Positions 20,847 through 32,300 of a stretch of 41,051 nucleotides of DNA are shown one piece after another; position 1 is the first letter of the stretch; every line of letters begins with the position of its first letter. The position numbers and the translations under genes are program-made. A model generated the notes under the pieces. That model saw only the letters and a program-made list of their open reading frames with translations. It did not search any database and was not told where the DNA came from. The DNA comes from Chloromonas sp. AAM2 (taxonomy: Eukaryota > Chlorophyta > Chlorophyceae > Chlamydomonadales > Chlamydomonadaceae): assembly GCA_004335635.1 (NCBI GenBank), contig QAXH01004201.1, forward strand, positions 4,858 through 45,908, given 5' to 3'.

Positions 20847-23800
20847 TCACAGCCCAAGGCCTGGTGCTCTGGCATGCATCAGCCGTGACGACGTCTGCAT
20901 TGGGCGGACTGACGCTGCAGGTGGCCGCCGAATCGCCAAAGAACGGGCCTTTGCCGGGCCACGTGGCTGCGCAGGAGGTGACTGTGGCCCCGGGGTGGTA
21001 TGTGTCTTGAGTGGTCGCGGTGGCGGCTGCGATTGACCAAGGGATGAGGACTGCCTCATAGCCGGCAGCTGCAGTGCTGCACCGCGTTTGCGCTGCTTCT
21101 GATGAACGCGTGAAGACTGATGGGCGTGCTGCCGTGCAGTTGAAGGGTGATGCGATTGCAGCTCCCGCTCAACTGCCTGCTCTGCCAAGGCCGTGGAAAC
21201 ACGACCGTCAGCAATGAAGGTCTGCAGGCATTGTGGGTAGGATTCCAGTATCTCTGGCTCCACCCCCCACGTGCTGTGGCTCAAGATGTTGAACACGAGG
21301 CTGTGGTAAGCAGCCACCACCTCGTACAGATCATATAAGACACTTATGCCGTTCTGGAGCACGTCCTCCTCAAAGCGCTGCTTTGCAGTACGGGAGCCGT
21401 TGTTGTTCCACGGGTCGTATGGAAATGTTTTGCTGTTGGAGGGGTGGTTCAGTGCCTTCTGGAACCAGTCCTGCTGCACCATGTCCTGCACGGACACTGG
21501 CTGACCCTGCGTCTCTGCCTGTAGCACTGTGGTCAGGACTTTTGCCATCTGCTCGCACAGCTGCCCGATCTTGGAGCTGCGTTTGAGGCAGGTGTAGTCG
21601 TCCATGACGCTGCCCAGGTTCTGAAGGATGCTATTCAGGCTGTACAGGCTGTAGCTGGGCAGATTGGGAGCCTGTTTGTTGTGCAGTTGATACCTTTCTT
21701 CTTGTTGGAGGGCGCCATCCTTGTTGGTGATTGTCTGCAATTGCATAGCAATGAAAACCAACAAGGACTGGTGCGGTACAAAGGAATTGACTAATTAACC
21801 GTTTTCACAAGTAGGCTTTGCCTGAAATCGCATACCAATGAGAACATTTGAGGACACATGCGTGACAAAGCAGGTGGCAAACGAGACTAAGGAAATACCC
21901 TTACAGATGGGCATGACATGCTTGCCACGCTGTGCTGCTGTTTGTACTGCAACTTTCACGTCATGCGTTCAGCTCAAGACATACCTGCAGAATGTGATTG
22001 TACATTGGCAAGTCAGCAAACAGCCTGCGCTCGCTGTGGCCTGTGGGCCGCAGGAAGGGCTCAAACACCTTCATCCCCTTCTCCAAACGCTCTGGCAACA
22101 CGCCCACGAGCGGGTCCAGCAGGTCCGCGATGGTACGGATTGTAGTCCGGGACAGGGACCCAAGGGCCACCTTGAAGTCGGTGCGAGCCTGCGCAGTGAC
22201 AGCATCATCAGCAGGCTACTCAGCTCCCTCATTCTCTAAGAGGTGCCGGCCAATCACGTGTCACTTATTAAGTGCAGTCTGAGTCAGTGTGGATGTAGGG
22301 CATTGGGCCCCAGACACGCGCATCTGCTAGCCTGAAGTAAGGCAGTGTCAGGGCCGTACTCTTCACTGAACCCAGCATAGGTGCCTGCACCCATTGCTGA
22401 CTGTAGCAGCCGTATACATTATGTGCCCAACTGCTGAAGCTCAAGCACTCAGCATGTGCAAATTGCAGGCGGGCAGCAGGGTTGCATCAAGAGCCCAGCT
22501 GCCTCACCTCAGAGTAGACCTTCAGCTGCAGAGTCTCCATCACAAACGTGTGTGGGTCTACATTCCCATCGTTCTTATACCACTGCATGCAGAGGTATGC
22601 CAGCAGGGTGTGGCTGGTGGAGCACTGGGCAAAGAGCCACTCCGGCAGCTTGGTTGGCATGGTGCTGGCAGCGACTCCGTCATCCTGCTGGGCTGCCCGC
22701 TGGTCCTGGTCCAGGAGGATGGCGTAGCGCTGCTGCAGCTGTTGCCAGGCTGCCGCCATGGCCTGTGGCTCCAAGTATGTGGGCAGCTTGATTGCCTTGC
22801 TGTCGAGCAGCACGTCTTCGCCTCTCATTGGCACCCTGGATATGTTTGTCCACAGCAGTGCTGTCATGCTGCAAGTCAGCACCCACTTCAGGTGGGGATC
22901 CGGGTCGGTTAAGATGCTCTTGATGCAGCTGCACACAGATTGAAGGCCATGTCAGCAAGCACCATATTCATTTGAGCACAGCAAGAACTAGGTTGGCATT
23001 CAGCACGTGCAGGGACAAGTGATGAGTGTTAGAAAACATAGCGCAATTGTAAGGCATGGAACACCTGGCCCGGGCAGTGACTGCTGTGTCCTGACAGAGA
23101 TGTTGCTCCGAGTGGGGCAAGTTCACTTAACATTTGCGAACCTGATCCATGTACGACAGGCAAACGGCAACTAGCTGCAGCTGCAAGCAGCAGGCTGTTC
23201 TCAGAATTGTGGTGCTTGCACATCCGCAAGGACCAGACTGCAAAATTGCACATGTTCAAGTCAAGATGCAAACGCATGCAGGCAAGAGCTGGGCAACCAC
23301 AAGTGGAACAGCTGTGCAGAAAGCCTGTTGGTGGCTGGCCTACCGTCGGTTGTCTTCTATGGCCTCTATGTCCAGTGTCTTCATGATGCTCGTCTCCCCT
23401 GCGCTGGCTTGCTTCTGGAGCATGAAGAAGAACTGGACCTCATCTAGAAGGAAGATGTTGAGAACATCCCTGGGGAGGGCATCCAGAAAGCGCTTGATAG
23501 CAAACTCAACCATTAGTGCATTGGCACCCTCAGCAGGCACCGGCACATTTCCTGCTGCTAGGCCTAGCCCCTGAGCCTGCGTGATCAGGTCCAAGAAAAA
23601 ATTGTAGAGGAAGTGTTTCCGGCCCCTCTCCTTGCTATAGCCTGAGTAGTCTATGGTGAAGACGTTCGGGGGCGTGATTGGCGCCTGTAGTGACCCTGAC
23701 ACGGCATGGTCGTCACGCTGCGTGGTGAGCAGGGGCTGGTGCAGCAGAGAGCGCAGCAGGGCGGGCACCACGTGCACCAGAGCTGTGGTCTTGCCGGACT

Positions 23801-26400
23801 GCGAGCACACGACCAGCGCCACCGTTTGTTGCCTTGCACAGCATACCCACCCAAGCTGTTGGACTGGAAGGTTTTTACATTCACTAACAATAAACTCAAT
23901 CTTTTTGATGCTTTTCTACTTTTTCTACGCATTATGATAAACTTCTGCCCAATATTGATTCTTTTGGTGGCGCTTTTTGTTCAAACTCTCCAGAATGGAC
24001 AACTTCGTCAGATTGCTGTCCAAAACACTGCAGCCATATTCGTTAACCAGAAACAGTGGCTGCCTTGCAGCACAACCCCTGGCTGCCATCTACAGACCAT
24101 CCCTTCAGTTCCAGTTCACACCAGTGCTGAAACCAGTGTCAAGGTTTTCAACACCATTGTCAGGGCGCTTTTCTTATTTACTTATCACAACACCACGCGA
24201 GCTGCAGCTGCTGTACCGTGCTTGCGTGCTTCCGTGCCACGTCCGGACGTTGGCAGCCTACGAGTTTGAAAGCAGCACCCAACTTGCTCTTGGTGGGTCC
24301 CGAACACCTTGGTCACTCCGCTGATGACTAGAGGATCCTGGGGCAGTCCCTGCTCGAAGCGGAGCAGCGCCTTCCTCAGCGCAGCATGCAGCGACCGTGT
24401 CGTCTGCAGCCCAGGGTCCAGGAAGAAGAAGGCCTGCTTAGTCTTTCCCGTCTGCATCAACCAGGGAGAACACATCTGCAACGCCGTCCACTGGCTCTAG
24501 GACGTATGCTGGTGTAGCACTGCGGCATGCAGCATACAGGCCAGGAACCGTCAGTATCCTATACAACGGTGTTGTATATGTGTGTGATCACAGCAGGGAA
24601 GCTGTCACAGGACACGTCACACGTACCCTACGCGCATGGGGCCTATCTGCACTCGTGCACTCTGGCGCCCTGCAACTTGGTGCCCTCACCTGGAGGTTGC
24701 CTCTTGCCAGGTGTGCGATCTGCATGTGCAAATGGAAGGACCAATTGCTCTCTGAAGTGCTGAAAGCCTCATGTTCAGCCCTCGCCCAAGCTGTTTGCTG
24801 CCACATTGCCATGGAAATGCCCCAACAGTGACGGCACTGGAAGGCTAGGAGTTGTATGGCTGCCTTGAGACGCGGTAGAGTCGAGTGCTGGGAGCTAGCG
24901 CAGGCTGACACAGGAAGGAGTGCAACTCAACTTTGCTTTTGTTGCTTAGGGTGCAGTGCTGACCAGTGTTTTCTGCTTTCTCTGTGTACTCGTAGTTAAC
25001 TCACTATACGCAGCTTGATTGCCAACAACAACAACTGTTGTGAGGCCTGAAACAGGCAAGTTGAGCTAAAAGCAACTTTATGGTTATCGACCTGGCCACA
25101 AGCAGATATCTCTCACTCACCGAGTCTGCCACTCGGGAGGCCATGGCCCAGTAAAAGCTTGCGTTCGTCTTCTGTGATGTGGCCGTCCGCCACTCCTTTC
25201 TGTAACCACTCTTGGTAGGGTTCCGAGGATGTCGCCCTGAGGCATAGAGCGTCATGCAGGACCAGTTGAATGGCAAGCACGGACGCAGTGCTGCAAGGCT
25301 ATACAATTGGCTGGATGCGCGTGGATGCAGTGAAGCTTTGTAGCTAAAGGCATACCCACATATTTGTTGAGCTGCTTGCCATAGCTGCTAGCTCGTGGCC
25401 TGACGAAGCCCGCACTCCCAAGAAAAAGGACCTTATGTTTCAGAACGGCCTTCTGATGAAGCTTATCACAAGCCGGGAACGGAAAGGCCGGGGACGGCAC
25501 CAATTCTACTCGTTAGCTGTTTTGCGCAGTTTTTGGCGCACTTTTTAGCTGCCAGAAGGAAGGCACACATGCAAGGTGCAACCCTCATAAGGAGCAAAAC
25601 ATCGCTATTTCGCGTGTTATGCTGACAGCAAGATGCAGCCCGAAATTTGGGCTGCTCTTTAGGCCGTCATGTGCTTGTTTGTGTCGCCCCAAAAAAAAAA
25701 AGTTTGCCAGTTCTGGGACAGTTTGTGTGAATAGGTCTGTATTAGCACCAGGAACCATTGTGTGTCAGTGAAACATGTGTATGTGTGCGTGTCATTCGCA
25801 CATGGGGTGAACAGCGGAGTGAACATCGCGTGTTGTGGTAGACGGTGCGCGGAGGCCCATGCTGTATGCTGATCCATCTGCCAACGGGAAGACCACCTCA
25901 CTAAAGCCCATACGGAACTTGATTGTGGCTGCCCCGCCGCTGAAGACCGTGCGCAGGCAGCCGTGGCGATCACGATGCTGCAGGGATGCTGCAGGGATGC
26001 TGCAGGGATGCTGCAGGGATCACGACACTACAAGATACACAGTATATGATTATACAAGTGGTCATATGAAATCAGGGTGAGCAGGACATGTGTAATCAGG
26101 CTGAAAAAAGTGCACAACTGGTGACTCACGAAGTCAAGCAGCTTTCCCATCAGTAGATTAAAGGCCAGAAACACATTGGCAGCATGGCCGCCCTGATGTG
26201 CTACCCATGCTGTGGCGGCTGTGTACAACCAATTGCAGTAACCATCCTGCGGAAGCTTGGGGAAGTCTGTCATGTCCACCACAAGGCGACAGCCGCGCTG
26301 TTTGAGAATTTTGCCATCCATCGCCTCTTTGGCTGCTGCTGCCCACAGCCAGGTTGGAATCTCCAGGTCTGTCCAAGCTGTGCTGTATTAACCTGGTTGG
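20847..26400 (-). CDS. Large P-loop NTPase-domain protein of unknown family (5' end lost in gap, frameshift)
   Basis: The family is not recognised. Exons: about 26400-26130 (contains DMTDFPKLPQDGYCNWL), about 25505-25356, 25236-25121, 24451-24308, 23863-23344, 22928-22508, 22215-21985 and 21734-20847 (TGA). From 25356 onward the splice phases agree. The 23863-23344 exon carries a Walker A-like CSQSGKTTALV and a Walker B-like NIFLLDEVQ, so an ATPase core is likely. The reading frame changes inside that exon close to 23825: the acceptor phase gives LGGYAVQGN, while Walker A needs a shift of one base, at an AAA run. That is a sequencing error or an inactivating indel. The last exon ends in a basic, Gln/Pro-rich tail. 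The join between the first two listed exons is out of phase, so an exon is missing or lost. It could be transposon-derived. Confidence 0.6.
25689..25840 (+). mobile_element. Repeat family A, deletion derivative
   Basis: A run of 12 A leads into AAGTTTGCCAGTTCTGGGAC, and the segment at 25792-25840 (GGGTGAACAGC...GAACATCGCGTGTTGTGG) matches 18246-18291. The spacing between these blocks is shorter than in the 18-kb copy, and no right end was found, so this is an internally deleted or truncated member. Confidence 0.65.
25973..26018 (+). repeat. 11-bp tandem repeat, four units
   Basis: Four copies of GATGCTGCAGG plus one G follow each other and end in GGGATCACGA. Each unit contains a PstI-type palindrome CTGCAG. 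It lies in an intron of the NTPase gene. Confidence 0.85.
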
Positions 26401-26480
26401 CAACCTGTGGCATGCTGGCTCGCAGCTCACTGAAGGCCTGCATAGTGGCCTGTATGCGATAATGGCTAAAGCTTGCGATT

Positions 26481-26754
26481 NNNNNNNNNNNNNNNNNNNN
26501 NNNNNNNNNNNNNNNNNNNNNNNNNNNNNNNNNNNNNNNNNNNNNNNNNNNNNNNNNNNNNNNNNNNNNNNNNNNNNNNNNNNNNNNNNNNNNNNNNNNN
26601 NNNNNNNNNNNNNNNNNNNNNNNNNNNNNNNNNNNNNNNNNNNNNNNNNNNNNNNNNNNNNNNNNNNNNNNNNNNNNNNNNNNNNNNNNNNNNNNNNNNN
26701 NNNNNNNNNNNNNNNNNNNNNNNNNNNNNNNNNNNNNNNNNNNNNNNNNNNNNN
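26481..26754. other. Assembly gap (N run)
   Basis: 274 undetermined bases. The gap removes the upstream part of the NTPase gene, and true length may differ from the N count. Confidence 0.99.
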
Positions 26755-29334
26755 CAACCTCTGACAAACACCACCCACACAACAGACATACAGACGACGG
26801 CCTTAAGACAACCACTCCCTGTCATTGGAAACCCTGTAGCTCAGTGTGCATGCATGTGTCTGGCCCTGCCCTATAGAATGCCTTAAATGGTGCTGGGAAC
26901 CAAGCGGTGGTGCTTTCTGCGCAATAAGAAGCAGTTATGATATGCCGGCCCCGTTCATATAATGCATGTTACAACTGGTGGTACGACAAGATTGTCTCTC
27001 AACTTGGGGATTTGGCCAAAAAGGCTATGTGGGCTGTGTGCTGACTTCTACTTGTAGTCTGTGCTGATTTATACTTGTCGTCGTGGGCCATGGTGGGGCA
27101 TTCTCTTGTGTGCTACAGAGTTTTAATGCCCCCTCAGCAGACCTGCAAGCACACATACACCATCACCATCATCTACCGGCGGAAGCGGTGACACTGAAGC
27201 AGTAACACAGGACACCGTGAGACTGATGGCCATGCAAGCCCGTGGGGAGTGGCGCCTTGAGGTCTTGAAGCATCACACCCTGTCAGAGTTACATCATGAG
27301 GGCCACTTTTTTCATCAATGAATCAACTCTGAGTCCTGGGTTATGTCGAGCACAAGGTGGACCTCACCCAGTTCATGGGCCTCAACGCAGGCTTCACCGC
27401 AGGCGCTGATAAGGTAAGCAAGCACGCGACTGCACAGCAGGGAGGCATGCGTTTTCACTGTTGTCTGATTCTCTTTTGATTGATGGGACTCCGTTTAATC
27501 GCTTGAAGGAGTTGATATACAATGACCATCTGACGTGGGGCATGTAGCCTTTTTCTGAGCCTGTAGCCTTCTGTGGCCTTTGCTTCTGGCGGTCGCTTAG
27601 GTACGGCATGTCCTCGAGTGGACCAGGCATCAAACGGCTGTTATGATGTTGGGAGGTTCTTTACATTCCCTAACGGGCAGCTGTTGAAAGGCAGTCCTCG
27701 AGGCGACCACTACAGTAGTAACTCACAGCCGCTGACCATGTCTTGTCAGGAGAATAAAAACACAAGAGGGAAGGGACTCCAGCCCGTCCAACCTACAAGT
27801 GAAGGGAATTGCGACACACCTGAATAGTAATGGTAGGGGGTACGCTCGGTAATAGACGCTGTGACATTAAGGCAAACGTACAGGACCTCTGAAGCAAGTT
27901 TTTGCACAAACAGAGCGATCACCACGATGGGAAGCCAGCCAGCTTCTGCCTTTCCCATGGCACACCCATATTATGGAAAAGCAGAGCAGATTGAACCATT
28001 TGAAACGGACACAGCGGTAAGATCACCTGGACGGAGCTTAACAGGATTAGCACCTGACAGTTACTGACCACAAACCAGCAGCCCCAGTTCATATGCAGTC
28101 GCAGCTCTGCGCACAAATTGGAGATGACGGAAGGTTTTTCCGGGGGAGCTGGCCAGAAGCGGAGTCAGCACATCACCATCAAATGTAAATGGCGTGGTGA
28201 CCTACCAGCTCTCAGCCATCCATACAGCACATGTCTTCCAGTACATCTCAACATAAACCTTTGCAAAAAGCGACCAAAACCTGGAGATGGAAAAACTAGC
28301 TCTCAACAGCGCTAAGCAAACGAATAGGAGCGGCACGTAACTGGCACCTCGATGGTGAGAAGGCCAGCCAATCTAAGACAAGCCTTATATTGCACAGCAA
28401 AATCAGCATCTTGATTGAATCAGCACGGAAAGAGCACCTGGAGAGGGACTCTACAAAAACGGCAGACCTGGCCTCCGCCAGTTACCTTGCATGTATTCGG
28501 CCAGCCCATACCTTCCAATCCCAAAAAAAAGAATACCTGGCAAAAACGGTTGAAGGTTATGTGTGTGGTTGTTAGATGCAGTACTCGCAGGTACTGTAGG
28601 ATTAAGGGCTACCGTACGGTCCAAATGATGGTGCACTGACATTCCACAAGCTATTAGTTTCCACAGAGTAGACCTGGTGTAACAAACAACCTGGGTCCTA
28701 CTTCTAGTTCCCCTGCCCGTTCTTCGGGGGCATGAACACGCATGTGCAGTAGGGATGCTGGCAGGCCAAGGCCGGGGTCTCATGGCATGGCCATGCAAAG
28801 GCAGAGTGAGGACACATGACAGATGGCAACAGTGGATCGCACGACAAGGATACAAAGGCATTTTCTGGCCATATAAGGCACAATCCCATTAGACACTTCA
28901 TCTGCCGGACCTTACCCATTGCAGAATATGGTTGCTTCCACACAACATCATGGCGGAGTAAGCTTAAGCGTGCTTACAGGCACGCATGCATCAACATATC
29001 AGCTGACTTCACCAGTGCGTTTGCACAGATGGCGAGCCCAAGTTTGCAGTACAGAAGGCAAATTGTTTGCCTGTTGTGTAAATGTCAACTATGACATGTA
29101 CAGAGATAAGACATGGAAGCAAAAGACAAGGCACTGATAGGCACTTGCTCTGCTTCGCCTCCGGGTATGGTCCATACCGCACATACTATGGTGTCTTGGT
29201 GTGTGGTCCGTTTCATAGGCGAACAGTGAAACAAGTCGACTGGCATCCTCAGGTACCGGTCCGTCGTGCATGCACAGTCTTGCGAGTCACCTGGCCTGCC
29301 TGATCACAGCTCGTGTCTATCTGACCCTTACGGC
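26755..29334. other. Region without a confident gene
   Basis: Possible plus-strand exons lie at about 27180-27300 (TVRLMAMQARGEWRLEVLKH) and 27340-27417 (VDLTQFMGLNAGFTAGADK, followed by GTAAGC), but they could not be joined or identified. One copy of repeat family B is present. On the minus strand a short frame ending at 28704 contains CQHPYCTCVFMPP, a zinc-knuckle-like Cys pattern without support from neighbours. Nothing else was recognised. Confidence 0.35.
27760..27825 (+). repeat. Repeat family B copy
   Basis: This copy reads ACTCCAGCCCGTCCAACCTA, then CAAGTGAAGGGAATTGCGAC and ACACCTG. It is the longest member and links the other copies: 14 kb shares its CAAGTGAAGGG part, 36.6 kb shares its ACACCTG end. 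Confidence 0.7.
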
Positions 29335-32300
29335 TCATAGTTCCAAATGCTGCTCTGTTTTGGGTACATCCACTCCATTCACCTCTCGTGGCCCGGCACA
29401 CATTTTCAATGCGGTGGTCATCCCGTCTAAGGTTTGCCTCTGCGTCTCCTGAAGGCTAGTCAGCTGCTGCGCTATCTGCCCGGCATGCCGCTGCAGCATG
29501 CCGTTCTGCCGCCACAACACCAGCACCAGCAGCATCATCATACAGCACATGCACATCAACACTGGCACCGGATACGGCCCAAGCACCATCTCCACTGACC
29601 CTCTCAACCAAGGGGGCAAGCCCGCCCCTGCCCCTGCGTTGCTAGTACCACCGGCCGCATGCATAACCGCATTTGCCACGTCAGCAGGTGAGGCGCCTGC
29701 ACCAGGGTTGGTTCCCGCTCGTGCCGATCCCGTGCCGACGCTTCGTATCTGCGTGGCCATGAGAGCCCAGTGTGCCTTGCTGTCCTTGGCTGCACTGCTC
29801 TCTATGATGCCTTTGAGCATGCCAGCAGGCTTGACCCAGTCACACTGCATGCAGCAAACTGGAAACATGGACTGCACCAACTGGCATGATTCAACCAAGT
29901 GCTGCAGCAGTGCCAATTGGATGGATGCGACATGAACACTATGCAGGTCAAAAGCAAGTGCTCAGCAGTCCATCAACACACGACTCAAGGGTGAAAATGC
30001 AGCAATTTCCGCAAGCCAACACAACAATTCTTGATGATGATAGATAGATAGTGACAAACGGGAGCTGCATGGGTGACTCGCTTGTGACCAGTTGCACCGA
30101 TTTAGCCTTGATGACGCTCAGTCGAGTTGGTGATGATAGTGACAGTGCAGGTGTAGCTGTGTGTTTTCCAACCCTGAGCCAAACCCTAGCCCTGGCCATG
30201 TGTGTGGTCAGGTTGGATACGTAGTCAGTTTGACGTTATGATTGATACTTTGTTTTCTCACCAGGTAGGAAACCCGCAGGCGTGAGGCCGAACTTTCACC
30301 GCTCGTTTGAGCCACGATCTGCAGGTTGCCAACAAAACATGTGCGTGATAGTGTGTGGCTAGTTGGGCTGGGTCCTGTGCAGGCGACTGGGTAGGACTGG
30401 GTGCTCCAACTTATGCACCTGGTTAACTATTGCCTGTAGAACTGTTAAGAAGTCATGAGGCCATGGCAAGGTGGAGTAGCCAGGCACATAGGGCATGTTT
30501 ATGTTCATATCCAGTACATGCAACACATGAGCGTGTGGTTGGGTGTAATCGGTTATGCAGCGGTCGATGGCCGAGGGGATGCATGGAGCCGTGCACACTT
30601 TCAGCACGTGGAGTGAATTGATTCACGAATGCACCAGAGCAGGTAGGGCGTAGGCATGTAACAAACACGCCATAATTAATTCACGATTGCACCAGAGAAT
30701 GCACAATTATGCATAAGAGCCACACCAGTTCAACTGGCGATAATCAACTGGCTACCTGCGCTCGCTACCTGCACGGCTGTTGCACCATACCGGTACTTAC
30801 TAGGATGCTGCAGACTGGCCTTCCATGCACGGCTGCAGCAAGGCACTCAGCTGCATGCTGACAAACGGCCCACGCGACAGTCTGCTCATGGATGCTGGTG
30901 AGAGCAGAGCGGATGGTATTCTTCCACACTGACTCGATCTAATTGTTCCATCCGAATGACGCACGCACACACACGCACACACACACACACGTACACACAC
31001 AGAGTACGTTTTTGCTGCGTGCAGCAAAATCGTGCTCCACACAACGTAAAACACGCACCTGCTGCCGCACCACGAACAGGTCTCCCTTGGGCGCCGTGGT
31101 GGATATGTCCACCTCAAGGACAAACCCGCCCATGGCCTTGGCAATCAGCTGCAAGCATGCGCACAACAGGAAATAGTTACAAACCAAGTGACCAGCCCAA
31201 TTCTTGGCACGCATGATATGATACACTAAATAACGACACAGCTGTGAAGTAAATACAATGCATGCATGTTTCTCACCCTCTGTTTCTCCGTGACGTCGCA
31301 TGACTTGGGCCCCAGCGGAATGTTGAGCTTGCGCACGTAGCTGACGGTGCGCGTGCGGGGTGACTCGCCCGTCCACTCCGACACCTTGACGTTGCTCAGG
31401 TTCTGTCAAACAGAAGGCGCAAAAAGGTTACTGGCTATGGCCCACGGTCCCAGATGTTTGTGAATGGGGGGATGCTGTCAATTGAGGCATGTGACATTTG
31501 AAAGCCAGTTCAAGGCTCCAGTTTGAGGATTTGGAGCAAGAGACATTGTGAGGCAAGATGGTTCAAATGATTGTTGGATTCAAGAAGTGAATGCATGTAC
31601 GGTGGATGGAGCAAATGCTGTCAGTTGAGAAACGCAGAATTGAGCCCATTCACGCAAGGAATTACGCGGGTGTGGGTTGCGTGGCGCGTTCACCTGACCG
31701 TCGCTTTCTGTAAAGGCATGGCAGACGTCGTGGCATGATAAGCATGGCGCTCTTACCATGCCACACGGCTTTCCCACTGCCATGTCTTAGCAACCCATCC
31801 CCTGTACGTGCAGGCTTGTCCCAGGTGACTCAGCGGTGGAGTTCTTATGTTCGGCCTTGCCTTACCTCCGTTTCCCATACACGCTTCATGAGCGCTGAGT
31901 CGGGACTGACCATGACACTGTACAGCCTGCAAGTGGTGGGCGTACATCGGACAAAGTGCTTGCACCGTCTGCACCCGAGGGTGTGTCTGCCTTGTGTGTG
32001 CTGCCGTTCATGCTCGCATGGCTCCTGTGCCGTGACTCGCCTGTCTCACAAACTGCTCACGCTTGCAAGCTTTGTGTGCCGTTTAGAACAGCGATAGACG
32101 CCTCAAGACGAGGGGGCAGGGCTCTCATTGACAACAAGGGGAGGGCTTTTCTGAGGTGCAGGCCAACGCAGCTCCAATGCTTTGGCTACAACAGCCTTAT
32201 AGATACAGACTACAACAAATTATCATTTATGTGCGCTCCACCCTTGACGTCGTACCCCAATACCCAGTGCGGGTGGCTTCGGGCAAACGCGACAGGCGCG

